Below, piece after piece: positions 32,383 through 42,090 of a stretch of 64,000 bases of DNA. The stretch lies in the NCBI RefSeq assembly GCF_011801145.1, contig NZ_CP046172.1:4402001-4466000 (forward strand), in the 5' to 3' direction. The notes beneath the pieces were generated by a model. The model was not told the DNA's origin, ran no database searches, and saw only the letters and a program-made list of their open reading frames with translations. Source of the stretch: Nocardia arthritidis (GTDB lineage Bacteria; Actinomycetota; Actinomycetes; Mycobacteriales; Mycobacteriaceae). The translations under genes were made by a program, and so were the position numbers. Numbering within the stretch: position 1 is the stretch's first letter; each line of letters opens with the position of its first letter.

Positions 32383-35300
32383 TCAGGTGATCCACGGGTC
32401 GTACGGGTTGCTACTGGCTTGCGCCGCCTCCTGTGCCTTGACCCACGCCCGGTAGGCCTGGAAGTACCGGAGTACTCCGGTCAGTGTCGTCTGGGCGTCG
32501 GCCAACTCCCGGCCGTAGTCGCCGGGTGCTTGCTGGTCCAGGTATTCGTAGATCTGGATCGACTCCAGGATCGTTGGATATACGCCCGGCCAGACTCGTT
32601 CGGTCAGCATGCCGATTTTCGCCGCGAGGTGCAGCGTCGCAGCGAGCCGTGGCAGGTACTCGGGGTGGTATTCGACCAGCTCGCGATACAGGTAGATGGC
32701 CTCGTCGGCGGGTCTGATGGCGGCGAACGGAGTCTGGTTCCTGACCTGCAAGCCGGCCAGGCCCTCCGCCGCGGCCGCCTGGCTCGAACGAAATGACGGG
32801 TCGTCGTCGGCCAGTTCGCGGAACAGCATGAGTGAGTGCGCCATGCGTTCGATCGCCTCCGCGAGCTCCTTCGATTCGGCGAGATCGAGGGCGAGGCCGT
32901 AGAGCGCATCGGCGAACCCGGCCCGATATCTGTCCGGATCGTCATCGAACAACATGCGGAAGCGGTCGAATGCTTCCGTGCTCGCCCGCTCGGCCTGCGG
33001 CGTCCGGCCGACGGCGCGCAACTTCGTGCCCAACTCGACGAGGGCGTCGGCGAGGTCGCCCCGACTGCGTATCGAATCGTTCTGTGCCAGGCCACGATAG
33101 ATCTCAACCGCCTCCTGGGCGGCGAGGATGCCCTCCTCATCGGTGCTGTCCACCGTGCGCCGAGCGACCTTGCGCAGCGCCGCGGCCAGATCCGACTGAT
33201 AGGCCGAATCCCGCTGCGCCATACGGCGATACAGCGCAACCGCATCCCGATTCACCGGCAGCGCCTCGGATTCGCGGCCGAGTGAGGTCAGCAGATCGTC
33301 GTAGAAATAGAGGAATCCGGCATAGATCGGCTCATACCTGACATCGGCCCAGGCCAGTTCCCGGTACAGCGGCGCGGCCTCGGCCGCGAGCGCGACGGCC
33401 CGGTCGCCGCGGTCGGCCGCGGCTCGGCGGGCGCTCACCGAACCCAAAGCCGTTGCCAGATGCGGCAATCGAGCTTCCCGATGGTCCGCGAAGAGTTGTC
33501 TGCACAGGCTGAGCGCCTCCTCGTCGGCGGCCGCCGACTCGTCGTCGCGCTGTTGCTCGGCCAGCAATTCGCCGAGGAGTAAGAGCATTTCGGCCAGCAC
33601 CGGCCGGTGTGCGTCCGGATCCCATTCGATTAGCGCCCGAAGTCCGTGTGCCACTTGTTCGGTCGGCTCCACCGCGTCGGCGCGCTGTCCCGCCTCCAGC
33701 ATCTGGTCGATCCGGCGGCGCTGCGCCGTGACCCAGTCGAACAGATAGTCGGTGGGTTTGCGGCGGGCCAATTCCTGCAGGATCAGCGCCGCCTCGCGGA
33801 TCGTGGACAGCGCCCGCTCGGTCTGTCCGGCCAGGCGCAGCTGTTCGTTCAGCAGGCGTAGGGATTCGGCGAGATCGCCCAGGTAGTCGTACGGTTCCCA
33901 GTCGACGAGCCGCCTGCGCAGCCGCACCGCCTCCTCGGTGGCGGCCAGCGCTTCGTCGTCGCGGCGCATCAGGAACAACTGACGGCCGCGATTGTGCAGT
34001 GCGCCGGCCAGCGCGGGCAGCGGGGAGTTGTCGTCCGGATTGTCCTCGGCGAGGGTGCGGCCGACGCGCACGGCGGTCTCGGTCATGGCCAGCGCCTCGT
34101 CGTCGGCGCCGGAACCGGTGAGCCAGTCGCCGTATTCGCCGGACAGCGTCGCGATATCGGTGAGCAGTTCCTTCCTGGCCGCCGCGGGCAGATTCGGATA
34201 CAGCGACAGCGCCGCGCCCGCGTGCTCGACGGCGGCCTCGGTCTCGCCGAGCCGGAATTCGGCGATGCCGAGCTGGGTGAGCGCCGCGGCGAATTCCGTT
34301 TCGTCGACGGTGGTTTCGGCGCGCAGGAGGCCGACGGCCGCGGCGGCGATGCGTGCCGCTTCGCCTGAACCGGCGTCGTTGAGCCGCTGCGCGTGCAACC
34401 GGTGCACGCGGGCCAGTTCCACTGGGCCGCGCGCCGCCGCCAGCCGCTGCTCGTAGGCCTTGCCGGAGATCAGCGCGACCATGAACGCGCTGCCCTGCTC
34501 GTGGGTGTGCCGAGGATAGCGGGTGTGCCGGGGATAGCAGGATTCGAGCGCGGTGAGCACCGGCAGCTCGATGCCGTCGAGTCTGGCGAAGCGCTCGACG
34601 GTCGCGTCACCCGCCGCGACGAGGACGTGCGGATGCTGCCGGATCAATGGGAAGAGCACCTCGCTCGCCACATGCGGCCAGCGCCGCGCCGTCTCCACCA
34701 GACCCGTCACCACCTGCGGCGTCCACCAGGCGAGCAGGGATGCCTCGCGGGCGCCGGTCTCGTCGGTGAGCAGCCGCCGCAGCGCGGCGCCGGTCCACGC
34801 GTCGGATGCGATGGTGTCGGGTGCGGGCGGGCGTCCCGGGATGGACAGCGCGATGAAATCCTCGCCGAGCCGATCGGGGTGCAGGCCCTCCAGCACCGTG
34901 TGCGGATCCTCGGGCGGATAGCAGTGCAGGTGATCGTCGGTGAGTTCGGTGGCCTTCTCCGGCGTCGACGCGAGCCCGACATGGGCCAGGATGCCCTCGG
35001 CCAGATGCGGTGTCACCGCGCCGATCAGGGTGGCGAGCCAGACCACCCGCCGCATCGTCTCCGGCCGGGCGCGGATCTGGCCGACCTCGGAAAGCCTTGT
35101 CCAGTGCGTGTATTCGCGACGCAGCAGATAGCCCGACAGCCCGGCGGGGTCGCCGGGCATCGCGGCGCCGCGCAGCCTGCTGTCGACGGCGACGAGCGCG
35201 GCCAGGTGCAGGGACAGCACCGAGGAGAAACCGGGTCGGTCCAGTTCGATTTCCGGCGGCGAGCCGGCGCCGGGATCATGGCTCGCACCCATTGCCGCCG

Positions 35301-36003
35301 CGAAAGCCGTTGCGGCGGAGGCGAACAGGATCTGCCGGTCGATCTGTGCGCCGAGCGGTGTCAATTCGGTCGCCTCGGCATCGATATCGAAATCGCCCGC
35401 CAGATCGTTGGCGAGCGCGGGCCACCAGTGCGCCGACGAGCGCGCCACCAGCAGCACCCGCACCCGAATGCCGGGATCCACGGTCAGGAAGTGCAGCTTC
35501 GCGATCAAGGAGCGCAGGTGCGAGAGCAGCCAGCGGTCCGCGTAGTCGACGAGCACCAGCACGCCGCGCCGGTCACCCAATTCCAGAGACTGCTGGGCGA
35601 CGGCCGAATCGGGGGAGTACACCGCACGCCAGATCATCCAGCCGGATTCCGCGGCCTTCGCGGCGTAGTGGGTGGTGAGCCGGGTCTTACCCTGACCGCC
35701 GCCGGCGTGGATCAGGCGGACCCCGAGCGGTTCCGGCCGTCCCATCCAGCCGTGCAGTTCGGCGATTTCGTCGTGCCTGCCGATGAACGGCACCACCTGA
35801 TATCGCGGATGCAGCAGGCGCGACGGCTGTGCGCGGGCCCGCTCCGGCGCGACCGCGGGCGCGGCGACCGGCATGGCCTCGATGCGATAGCGCGGATGTT
35901 CGGAGGAGATGGTGACATCACCGGTGACATCGGCGATCTGGATATTGTCGCGGAAGACTACGGTATTGCTGACCGACTGGCGCCGGCGCCAAGGGAATTT
36001 CAC
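32383..36003 (-). CDS. STAND-type NTPase with long helical-repeat (TPR-like) C-terminus
   Basis: A 1206-residue cytoplasmic protein. The N-terminus has VVFRDNIQIADVTGDVTIS (15-33), a short beta motif like those preceding many actinobacterial signalling ATPases. FIGRHDEIAELHGWM (73-87) opens the NTPase, Walker A is GGGQGKTR (101-108) and Walker B is VLVLVDYAD (148-156). From about 540 the protein is repetitive: units of about 40-50 residues with patterns such as DDEALAATEEAVRLRRRLV and EGILAAQEAVEIYRGLA, which read as TPR-like helical pairs. The layout (short head, NACHT/NB-ARC-like switch, repeat sensor) is that of STAND sensors. No effector enzyme domain is visible. Biological role unknown. 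Confidence 0.75.
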   Translation of the reverse strand: MKFPWRRRQSVSNTVVFRDNIQIADVTGDVTISSEHPRYRIEAMPVAAPAVAPERARAQPSRLLHPRYQVVPFIGRHDEIAELHGWMGRPEPLGVRLIHAGGGQGKTRLTTHYAAKAAESGWMIWRAVYSPDSAVAQQSLELGDRRGVLVLVDYADRWLLSHLRSLIAKLHFLTVDPGIRVRVLLVARSSAHWWPALANDLAGDFDIDAEATELTPLGAQIDRQILFASAATAFAAAMGASHDPGAGSPPEIELDRPGFSSVLSLHLAALVAVDSRLRGAAMPGDPAGLSGYLLRREYTHWTRLSEVGQIRARPETMRRVVWLATLIGAVTPHLAEGILAHVGLASTPEKATELTDDHLHCYPPEDPHTVLEGLHPDRLGEDFIALSIPGRPPAPDTIASDAWTGAALRRLLTDETGAREASLLAWWTPQVVTGLVETARRWPHVASEVLFPLIRQHPHVLVAAGDATVERFARLDGIELPVLTALESCYPRHTRYPRHTHEQGSAFMVALISGKAYEQRLAAARGPVELARVHRLHAQRLNDAGSGEAARIAAAAVGLLRAETTVDETEFAAALTQLGIAEFRLGETEAAVEHAGAALSLYPNLPAAARKELLTDIATLSGEYGDWLTGSGADDEALAMTETAVRVGRTLAEDNPDDNSPLPALAGALHNRGRQLFLMRRDDEALAATEEAVRLRRRLVDWEPYDYLGDLAESLRLLNEQLRLAGQTERALSTIREAALILQELARRKPTDYLFDWVTAQRRRIDQMLEAGQRADAVEPTEQVAHGLRALIEWDPDAHRPVLAEMLLLLGELLAEQQRDDESAAADEEALSLCRQLFADHREARLPHLATALGSVSARRAAADRGDRAVALAAEAAPLYRELAWADVRYEPIYAGFLYFYDDLLTSLGRESEALPVNRDAVALYRRMAQRDSAYQSDLAAALRKVARRTVDSTDEEGILAAQEAVEIYRGLAQNDSIRSRGDLADALVELGTKLRAVGRTPQAERASTEAFDRFRMLFDDDPDRYRAGFADALYGLALDLAESKELAEAIERMAHSLMLFRELADDDPSFRSSQAAAAEGLAGLQVRNQTPFAAIRPADEAIYLYRELVEYHPEYLPRLAATLHLAAKIGMLTERVWPGVYPTILESIQIYEYLDQQAPGDYGRELADAQTTLTGVLRYFQAYRAWVKAQEAAQASSNPYDPWIT
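34503..34538. repeat. Perfectly phased 18-nt duplication inside the STAND gene
   Basis: Two adjacent 18-nt units (34503-34520 and 34521-34538) differ at one base and encode YPRHTR-like duplicated residues (YPRHTRYPRHT) in the region joining the NTPase and repeat parts. It looks like a recent slippage duplication. Confidence 0.75.
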
Positions 36004-36333
36004 CGGCCCCCGGCTAACCCGCCGCCATCGTGGATCTGGTCCACCGGCCCGGCGATCCTGCTGTGCGTGACGGGCTGCCGGACCTGCCGATCAGATCGGC
36101 GATGCCGATCCCCCACCCGATGAATCGTTGTCCCACAACGACATTATCCGCGCGAGTCGGTCGCGGCATGGCGATCTCGGTGGACCGGGTGAGCGAGGTT
36201 CGGATCGGGTGATGTCGGGTACGTAACAAAGTCGTCATTTCGAACATGCGATGATCCGACGTCACATGTTTCGGATCGCGGGCCGGTGCGCACAGCGCCA
36301 TGGCCCGCGGCCGAACGAGGGAAGGAACGGACC
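36004..36333. other. 330-bp divergent intergenic region
   Basis: It separates the STAND NTPase gene from the amino acid permease gene. I see no supported gene. GATCCGA (36253-36259) and TCGGATC (36271-36277) form an inverted repeat with an 11-bp spacer about 60 bp before the permease start and may be an operator. Short open frames here on the minus strand have no recognisable features. Confidence 0.5.
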
Positions 36334-37773
36334 ATGACAGCCTCGGGCCATCCGGTGCCGGACGCGGCGCTACAGGAGGGGGTCGGCAGCACCGACTCCG
36401 AGGGCTATTCGCGCGGGTTGAGCTCGCGCACCATCCAGATGATCGCCATCGGCGGCGCCATCGGCACCGGCCTGTTCTACGGCGCGGGCGGTGCGATCGA
36501 GCAGGCGGGCCCGGCGCTGATCCTGGCCTACCTGGCCGCGGGCCTGGCCATCTTCGTGATCATGCGCGCGCTCGGTGAGCTGCTCACCTACCGTCCGGTC
36601 TCGGGCAGCTTCGCCGAATACGCGCACGAATTCTTCGGCCGCTTCGCCGGATTCGCCACCGGTTGGTCCTACTGGGCGGTGTGGGTGAGCACCTGCATGG
36701 CCGAGATCACCGTCGCGGGCAAGTACGTGCAGTACTGGTTCGATATCGAACCGTGGGTCACCGCGCTGGTGGTGCTCGCGATCATGTTCGTGGCGAACCT
36801 GATCTCGGTGCGGCTTTTCGGCGAGGGCGAATTCTGGTTCTCCGCCATCAAGGTCACCGCCATCCTGGCCATGATCGCCATCGGCATCGGCGTGCTGATC
36901 TTCGGCTTCGGCCATGCCGCGAATCCGACGGTGAGCAACCTGTGGAACGACGGCGGCGTCTTCCCGCACGGCTTCGGGCAGGCGCTGCTGGTGCTGCAGA
37001 TCGTGGTGTTCGCCTATGTCGGCGTCGAAATGGTCGGCGTGACCGCGGGTGAGGCGCGGGATCCGAAGGCCACCCTGCGCAAGGCCATCAATACGCTGCC
37101 GTTCCGCATCGGGCTGTTCTACGTCGGCGCGCTGATCGTCATCATGTCGGTGGCGAGCTGGCGCACCTTCCATGCGGGGCGCAGCCCGTTCGTCGAGGTC
37201 TTCCAGCAGATCGGCATTCCGGCGTCGGCGGGCATCATCAATTTCGTACTGCTCACCGCGGCGCTGTCGTCCTGTAATTCGGGTATCTACTCGACCGGCC
37301 GCATGCTGCGCAGCCTGTCGCTGCGGCAGGAGGCGCCCGCGAAACTCGGCGCGCTGAGCTCGCGGCACGTGCCCTACGCCGGCATCTGCGTCTCGGCGGC
37401 GGCGATGGTGATCGGCGTCATCGTCAATATCGTCTCGCCGGACAAGGCGTTCGCCTACATCACCTCGGTGTCCACCATCGGCATCATCTTCGTCTGGGGC
37501 ATGATCCTGGTCTGCCACATCGCCTACCGCAGGAAGGTGGCGCGCGGTGAACTGCCCGCCGCCGATTACCGACTACCCGGCGCGCCGTACACCTCCGTCG
37601 CGGCGCTGATCTTCCTCGGCCTGGTCGTGGTGCTGCTGTTCTTCAGCGAGAGCGGGCGCACGGCGGTCGTCGTCGGCGCGGTGTGGGCGGTGCTGGTCTG
37701 CGGCGGATACCTGATCTGGAACAAGATCGGAATCCGGAGCGGCGCAGCCGATTCCGAGTCCGCGGGGCGGTAG
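36334..37773 (+). CDS. Amino acid permease (APC superfamily, AAT family)
   Basis: A 479-residue membrane transporter with about 12 helices. SRTIQMIAIGGAIGTGLFYG is the helix 1 substrate-binding signature of amino acid-proton symporters, and FGEGEFWFSAIKVTAI is the matching helix 5-6 segment of the AnsP/GabP/AroP group. It imports an amino acid such as GABA, asparagine or an aromatic residue; the sequence does not settle which. GAAGGAA precedes the chosen ATG. It ends at a strong bidirectional terminator. Confidence 0.93.
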   Translation: MTASGHPVPDAALQEGVGSTDSEGYSRGLSSRTIQMIAIGGAIGTGLFYGAGGAIEQAGPALILAYLAAGLAIFVIMRALGELLTYRPVSGSFAEYAHEFFGRFAGFATGWSYWAVWVSTCMAEITVAGKYVQYWFDIEPWVTALVVLAIMFVANLISVRLFGEGEFWFSAIKVTAILAMIAIGIGVLIFGFGHAANPTVSNLWNDGGVFPHGFGQALLVLQIVVFAYVGVEMVGVTAGEARDPKATLRKAINTLPFRIGLFYVGALIVIMSVASWRTFHAGRSPFVEVFQQIGIPASAGIINFVLLTAALSSCNSGIYSTGRMLRSLSLRQEAPAKLGALSSRHVPYAGICVSAAAMVIGVIVNIVSPDKAFAYITSVSTIGIIFVWGMILVCHIAYRRKVARGELPAADYRLPGAPYTSVAALIFLGLVVVLLFFSESGRTAVVVGAVWAVLVCGGYLIWNKIGIRSGAADSESAGR

Positions 37774-37783
37774 CGCACGGCGG

Positions 37784-37837
37784 AAAGGCCAGTGGCGCAA
37801 CGGACTCGCGGGAGTCGTTGCGCCACTGGCCTTTTCT
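37784..37837. terminator. Bidirectional rho-independent terminator
   Basis: An 18-bp perfect stem (37784-37801 with 37817-37834), extended inward by a GACTC/GAGTC helix, ends in TTTT on the plus strand and AAA on the other side. It lies between the convergent permease and MFS genes. Confidence 0.93.
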
Positions 37838-37868
37838 GCTATCTACGTCGATCCGGGCGCTCAGGTTT

Positions 37869-39278
37869 TCACGCGGTGGCGTCGCGGTGCGGCATCATCG
37901 ACGATCCGATCACCATGATCGCCGCCATCGCGGCGACCGCGATGAACACCAGATGGATGGCGGGCGAAAGCACTTCGGCGGCCGGGTGATCGCGATGGCC
38001 GACCTTGGCGTTGACGATCGCGCCGAACACCGCGACACCCACCGCACTGCCGAGTGCGCGGGCGAACATATTGGTCGAGGTGACCACCCCGCGCTCGCTC
38101 CATTCGGCGCTGGACTGGGCGGCGATCAGCGTCGGCGTCGCGACGAGGCCCATACCGGAACCGATCACGAAACACGATGCGGCGACCTGCCACAGGCTCG
38201 ACTGCGCGTCGATCAACAGGGTGGACGCCGCGCCGAGCGTCGCGAGGCCGCTGCCGATCAGCGCCGTCGAACGGAAACCCAAGCGCAGGTACACCTTTCC
38301 GGCCTGTGACGCGGCCAGCGGCCAGCCGAGGGTCAGCGCGCCGACGGTGAGCCCGGCGATCAGCGCGCCGGTGCCGAGCACGCCCTGCGTGAAAGTCGGT
38401 ACATAGGTGGTCAATCCGACCAGGATGGTTCCGACCAGCACCGAGATCAGGCTGCTCGAGATCACCACCCGTCTGGTCAGCACCCACAGCGGCAGAATCG
38501 GATTCGCGGCGCGGCGCTCCACCAGGCCGAAGGCCACCAGCAACAGCGAGCCGCCGGCGAAGATGGCGATGCTGACCGGTGAGGACCAGGCCCAGGACTG
38601 GCCGCCCTCCAGCAGTCCGAGGATCAGCGAGCCCGCACCGATGGTGAGCAAACCCGCACCGGCATAGTCGATCCGGTGCCGCTGCCGGGGCGCGCTCTCG
38701 GTGAAGTTGCGCACCAGCGTCCACGCGGCGAGCGCGGCCAGCGGCAGGTTGATCAGGAAAATCCAACGCCAGCTGACGTATTCGGCGAAGATGCCGCCGA
38801 GCAGCGGGCCGAGCACCGACGACATCGCCCACACCGACGCGAGATAACCCTGCACCTTCGCGCGTTCGGTGAGCGTGTACAGGTCGGCCGCGATGGTCAT
38901 GGTGATCGGGCCGAGCGCGCCGGCGCCGATACCCTGCACCGCGCGGAAGATGATGAGCGCGAACATATTCGTGGCCATACCGCACAGCAGCGAGCCGAGT
39001 GCGAACACCGCGATGCCGAACAGCAGCACCGGTTTACGCCCGACGGTGTCGGCGAGCTTGCCGTAGATCGGCGTGGTCACCGCCTGCCCCAGGAGATAAA
39101 CCGAGAAGAGCCAGGGGAATTGGGCGAAGCCGCCGAGACTGTCGGTGATGGTGAGCACCGCGGTGGCGATGATGGTCGAGTCCAGCGCCACCAGACCGTT
39201 CGCCAGCATCAGGGCCGCGAGGATGGCGCCGCGTTCCGACCGTAGCCCGACTGATATCTCCGCTGTCTCGGTCGCCAC
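37869..39278 (-). CDS. MFS drug transporter, DHA2 (EmrB/QacA) type
   Basis: A 469-residue membrane protein, about 14 helices. LDSTIIATAVLTI at the start and IYGKLADTVGRKPVLLFG (motif A) place it in the DHA2 family of proton-driven drug exporters; LGPLLGGIFAEYVSWRWIF is motif C plus the following conserved WRW. No regulator gene is adjacent. It is divergent from the MDR reductase gene across 188 bp. Confidence 0.92.
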   Translation of the reverse strand: MATETAEISVGLRSERGAILAALMLANGLVALDSTIIATAVLTITDSLGGFAQFPWLFSVYLLGQAVTTPIYGKLADTVGRKPVLLFGIAVFALGSLLCGMATNMFALIIFRAVQGIGAGALGPITMTIAADLYTLTERAKVQGYLASVWAMSSVLGPLLGGIFAEYVSWRWIFLINLPLAALAAWTLVRNFTESAPRQRHRIDYAGAGLLTIGAGSLILGLLEGGQSWAWSSPVSIAIFAGGSLLLVAFGLVERRAANPILPLWVLTRRVVISSSLISVLVGTILVGLTTYVPTFTQGVLGTGALIAGLTVGALTLGWPLAASQAGKVYLRLGFRSTALIGSGLATLGAASTLLIDAQSSLWQVAASCFVIGSGMGLVATPTLIAAQSSAEWSERGVVTSTNMFARALGSAVGVAVFGAIVNAKVGHRDHPAAEVLSPAIHLVFIAVAAMAAIMVIGSSMMPHRDATA

Positions 39279-39466
39279 TGCGGCCCCTCTCGTTCGTTCG
39301 CCTAACCATCCGGAACGAACATATTCGGCGGCGCGCTATTCCCGCATCCGTATTTTGGTGGGATCAGCAGATGACCTGGCGGCGGGACTACGCGTACCTC
39401 CGCATTCGCTCCGGCCGTGCGCAGGCTTCGGACGGCTTCGCCGGCAGCGCCCATTAGGCTCTGCAC

Positions 39467-40480
39467 ATGGTCGAATCGACGAGGATCGTGCTTGCATCCC
39501 GGCCGGAGGGCGCGCCCACGCCGGCGAATTTCCGCACCGAAACCTACGAACTGCCCGAACCGGCCGATGGGCAGGTGCTGCTGCGAACGCTGTATCTCTC
39601 GCTGGATCCGTATATGCGGGGCCGGATGAGCGCCGCCAAGTCGTATGCGAAACCGGTCGAGGTCGGCGAGGTGATGGTCGGCCAGACCGTCGCCGAGGTG
39701 CTGGAGTCGAACTCGCCCGATTTGGCGAAAGGTGATGTGGTGCTGGCCAATTCGGGCTGGCAGACGCATCAGGTCGCGCCCGCGAAGGCGCTGCGCAAGC
39801 TGGATCCCGGTGCGGCGCCGGTGTCCACCGCGCTCGGCGTGCTCGGCATGCCCGGCTTCACGGCGTACTCGGGACTTTTGAAGATCGGTAACCCGCGGCC
39901 GGGGGAGACCGTGGTGGTCGCCGCCGCGACCGGCCCGGTCGGCTCGGCGGTCGGTCAGATCGCGAAGGTCAAGGGCGCCAGGGCGGTCGGCATCGCGGGC
40001 GGACCGCGGAAGGTGGCCTATCTGCGGGAGCTGGGTTTCGACGCCGTCATCGATCACCGGGCGCCGGATTTCGCCGAGCAGCTGCGTGCCGCCGTGCCGG
40101 ACGGTATCGACGTCTATTTCGAGAATGTCGGCGGCGCGGTCGCCGAGGCGGTCTACCCGCTGCTGAATACCTTTGGGCGCGTACCGGTTTGCGGTTTGAT
40201 CGCGAGCTACAACGCGACCGGTGCGCCGACGGGCCCGGACCGCCTGCCCGGCTTCATGCGCTCGATCCTCACCAAGAGCCTGACGGTGCGCGGATTCATC
40301 ATGTCGGAGTTCGTCGACGAGATGTTCGGGGATTTCCTGCGCGATATGTCCGGTTGGGTGGCCGAGGGCCGGGTGCGTTACCTCGAGGACGTGGTCGAGG
40401 GGCTGCCGAACGCGCCCGAGGCGTTCATCGGCATGCTCGAGGGCCGGAATTTCGGCAAGCTGGTGATCAAGGTCGGTTAA
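39467..40480 (+). CDS. NADP-dependent oxidoreductase, MDR superfamily (CurA / leukotriene B4 dehydrogenase-like)
   Basis: A 337-residue medium-chain reductase without zinc motifs. LSLDPYMRGRMS, LGVLGMPGFTAYSGLL and VVAAATGPVGSAVGQIAK (the NADPH Rossmann loop) are diagnostic for the CurA/prostaglandin reductase branch, which reduces the double bond of enones. VYFENVGG is the matching active-site strand. The start is the ATG before VESTRIVLAS. Its last 4 bp overlap the next, convergent gene. Confidence 0.93.
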   Translation: MVESTRIVLASRPEGAPTPANFRTETYELPEPADGQVLLRTLYLSLDPYMRGRMSAAKSYAKPVEVGEVMVGQTVAEVLESNSPDLAKGDVVLANSGWQTHQVAPAKALRKLDPGAAPVSTALGVLGMPGFTAYSGLLKIGNPRPGETVVVAAATGPVGSAVGQIAKVKGARAVGIAGGPRKVAYLRELGFDAVIDHRAPDFAEQLRAAVPDGIDVYFENVGGAVAEAVYPLLNTFGRVPVCGLIASYNATGAPTGPDRLPGFMRSILTKSLTVRGFIMSEFVDEMFGDFLRDMSGWVAEGRVRYLEDVVEGLPNAPEAFIGMLEGRNFGKLVIKVG

Positions 40481-40833
40481 TCGCTCGCCAGTGCGCCGCC
40501 GCCGATGCCCAGGTAGACCAGCATCAGGGTGAACAGGAACCAGCCCGCGCCCTGCCAGATCGGCCAGCCTTCGCGGCGGCGCCAGGCCAGATAGGTCTGG
40601 ACGAAGGCGCCGATCCCGCCGAGCAGCAGTACCACGGCCGGGCCGAATACGACGGCGGTCTGCGCGGGGCCGTCGCACAGCATCCGCTGGGACAGGCACT
40701 GCGGCCGCTGTGCGGCCCACCCGACCGTCGCCCCGAAAACGATTCCGGCGCACACCAGTACGACGATGCCGTAGCGCATCGCCCGGCGCGCCGACCGCGG
40801 ATCGCGCCAGCGCTTCTCGGCGTCGTTTACCAT
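40477..40833 (-). CDS. Small membrane protein, function unknown
   Basis: A 118-residue protein with three hydrophobic segments at about 20-42, 58-80 and 95-114 and a basic loop (TYLAWRRREGW). No family was recognised. GAAGGGAGG precedes the ATG at 40833, which decides the start over a longer open frame. It overlaps the convergent MDR reductase gene by 4 bp and is 52 bp downstream of the methyltransferase gene on the same strand. Confidence 0.75.
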   Translation of the reverse strand: MVNDAEKRWRDPRSARRAMRYGIVVLVCAGIVFGATVGWAAQRPQCLSQRMLCDGPAQTAVVFGPAVVLLLGGIGAFVQTYLAWRRREGWPIWQGAGWFLFTLMLVYLGIGGGALASD

Positions 40834-40885
40834 CGGCCTCCCTTCCTCTGGTCGGGATTGCCGGGCTGATCCGTCTGAAACCCGA

Positions 40886-41722
40886 TCACGGCTTGCGGCC
40901 GATGCCCGCCCAGTACCAGGCGGATTCCGGGTCCGGCGCGGTCTCCGGCGGCCGGTCCACCAGCTCCGGCCGCCACGCCGCCACCGGAACGACACCCGGT
41001 GCGACCAATTCGGTTCCGGCGAAAAGGCTTTCGGTTTCGGCGCGACTGCGCGGCTGGAAGGGTATGCCCGCCTGCTCGGCCGAGTAGACCACCCGCGCCA
41101 TCGCCCGCGCGTCGAAATCCGCGGTGGGGTGGGTGATTACCAGATAGCTTCCGGTGGGGGCCGCGGCCAGCAGCCGTTCGATGATGCCGCGCGGATCGTC
41201 CTCGTCGCGGAAATACATCATGATCGCCACCAGCATGATCGCCATCGGCCGCGCCGGGTCCAGCGTGGCGGTGAGCGTGGCATCGCCGAGGATGGATTCG
41301 GGATCGTGCAGGTCGGCGTGGATGAACGCGGTCCGGCCCACCGGCGTGCTCGCCATCAGCGCGCGGGCGTGCGCCAGCACGATCGGATCGTTGTCGACGT
41401 AGACCACCCGCGCGGCCGGATCGAACCGCTGCGCGACCTCATGGGTATTGCCCGCGGTCGGAATGCCGGTGCCGATATCGAGGAACTGCGTGATACCGGC
41501 CTCGTTCACCAGATAACGCACCGAGCGCGCGAGAAATGCGCGGTTGGCCATGGCCATGGTGCGAATCGCCGGAATATGGCCGGCGATGGCATCGCCGAGC
41601 GCGCGGTCGGCGGGATAGTTGTCCTTGCCGCCCAGCCAATAGTCGTAAACCCGCGCCTCATGCGCGACGGTCGTATCGATCCTGGTCGGTAGTCCGGTGC
41701 CCGATAGGTAGCTGTCCGACAT
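40886..41722 (-). CDS. SAM-dependent methyltransferase, DUF574 / Methyltransf_19 family
   Basis: A 278-residue protein of a group abundant in actinomycetes. RVYDYWLGGKDNYPADRALG near the N-terminus and ITQFLDIGTGIPTAGNTHEV, the SAM-binding loop, are the family's two best motifs; VVYVDNDPIVLAHARAL holds the acidic residue that binds the ribose. Targets of these methyltransferases are mostly unknown. A GGGGAGAGGG ribosome site precedes the ATG. Confidence 0.92.
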   Translation of the reverse strand: MSDSYLSGTGLPTRIDTTVAHEARVYDYWLGGKDNYPADRALGDAIAGHIPAIRTMAMANRAFLARSVRYLVNEAGITQFLDIGTGIPTAGNTHEVAQRFDPAARVVYVDNDPIVLAHARALMASTPVGRTAFIHADLHDPESILGDATLTATLDPARPMAIMLVAIMMYFRDEDDPRGIIERLLAAAPTGSYLVITHPTADFDARAMARVVYSAEQAGIPFQPRSRAETESLFAGTELVAPGVVPVAAWRPELVDRPPETAPDPESAWYWAGIGRKP

Positions 41723-42090
41723 GGTGAATCCCTCTCCCCGGCACGCTGATCCGCTGCTGTGCCGTTACGCCACAGGATATCCAGCGAATCTGCGGCATGA
41801 TGTGGATTCGGTTGTGAAACATCGCCGGATCTGCGACCGGAAGAATGCGTGATGATCGGATGTCCGGAGGAATTTCCACCGCTGGGGGCGGGACATCCGC
41901 GGGATGGAATTCGGTGATCACGGCCTTGTTCCAGGTCGGTGTGTCGAGCTGCTTTCGCGATCTTGCTGAGGTTCAATCCAATAGGTCGGTATGTTTTTGC
42001 ATACGGGCCGGGCTACCGCCGCCCACCGGTGTGCAAGATGTGAATCCAAATCTCCAGCATCACCTCAGCATCCGAAAAGGAGCATCGAAA
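41723..42090. other. 368-bp intergenic region upstream of a small membrane protein gene
   Basis: No gene is supported. The plus frame continuing into the 95-residue protein is open through most of it, but composition is poor and a good ribosome site appears only at the end. CGGATGTCC (41857-41865) and GGACATCCG (41891-41899) form a 9-bp inverted repeat with a 25-bp spacer. Confidence 0.45.

Noticed and set aside
34393..36123. 576-codon plus-strand frame antisense to the STAND gene
   Set aside because: Shadow of a high-GC gene; the minus-strand product has clear Walker motifs and the plus product has none.
36014..36301. 95-codon minus frame just upstream of the STAND gene
   Set aside because: No ribosome site supported, no hydrophobic or domain features; treated as intergenic.
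41845..42090. N-terminal extension of the 95-residue membrane protein
   Set aside because: The good ribosome site is directly before 42091, and the extension has no conserved features.
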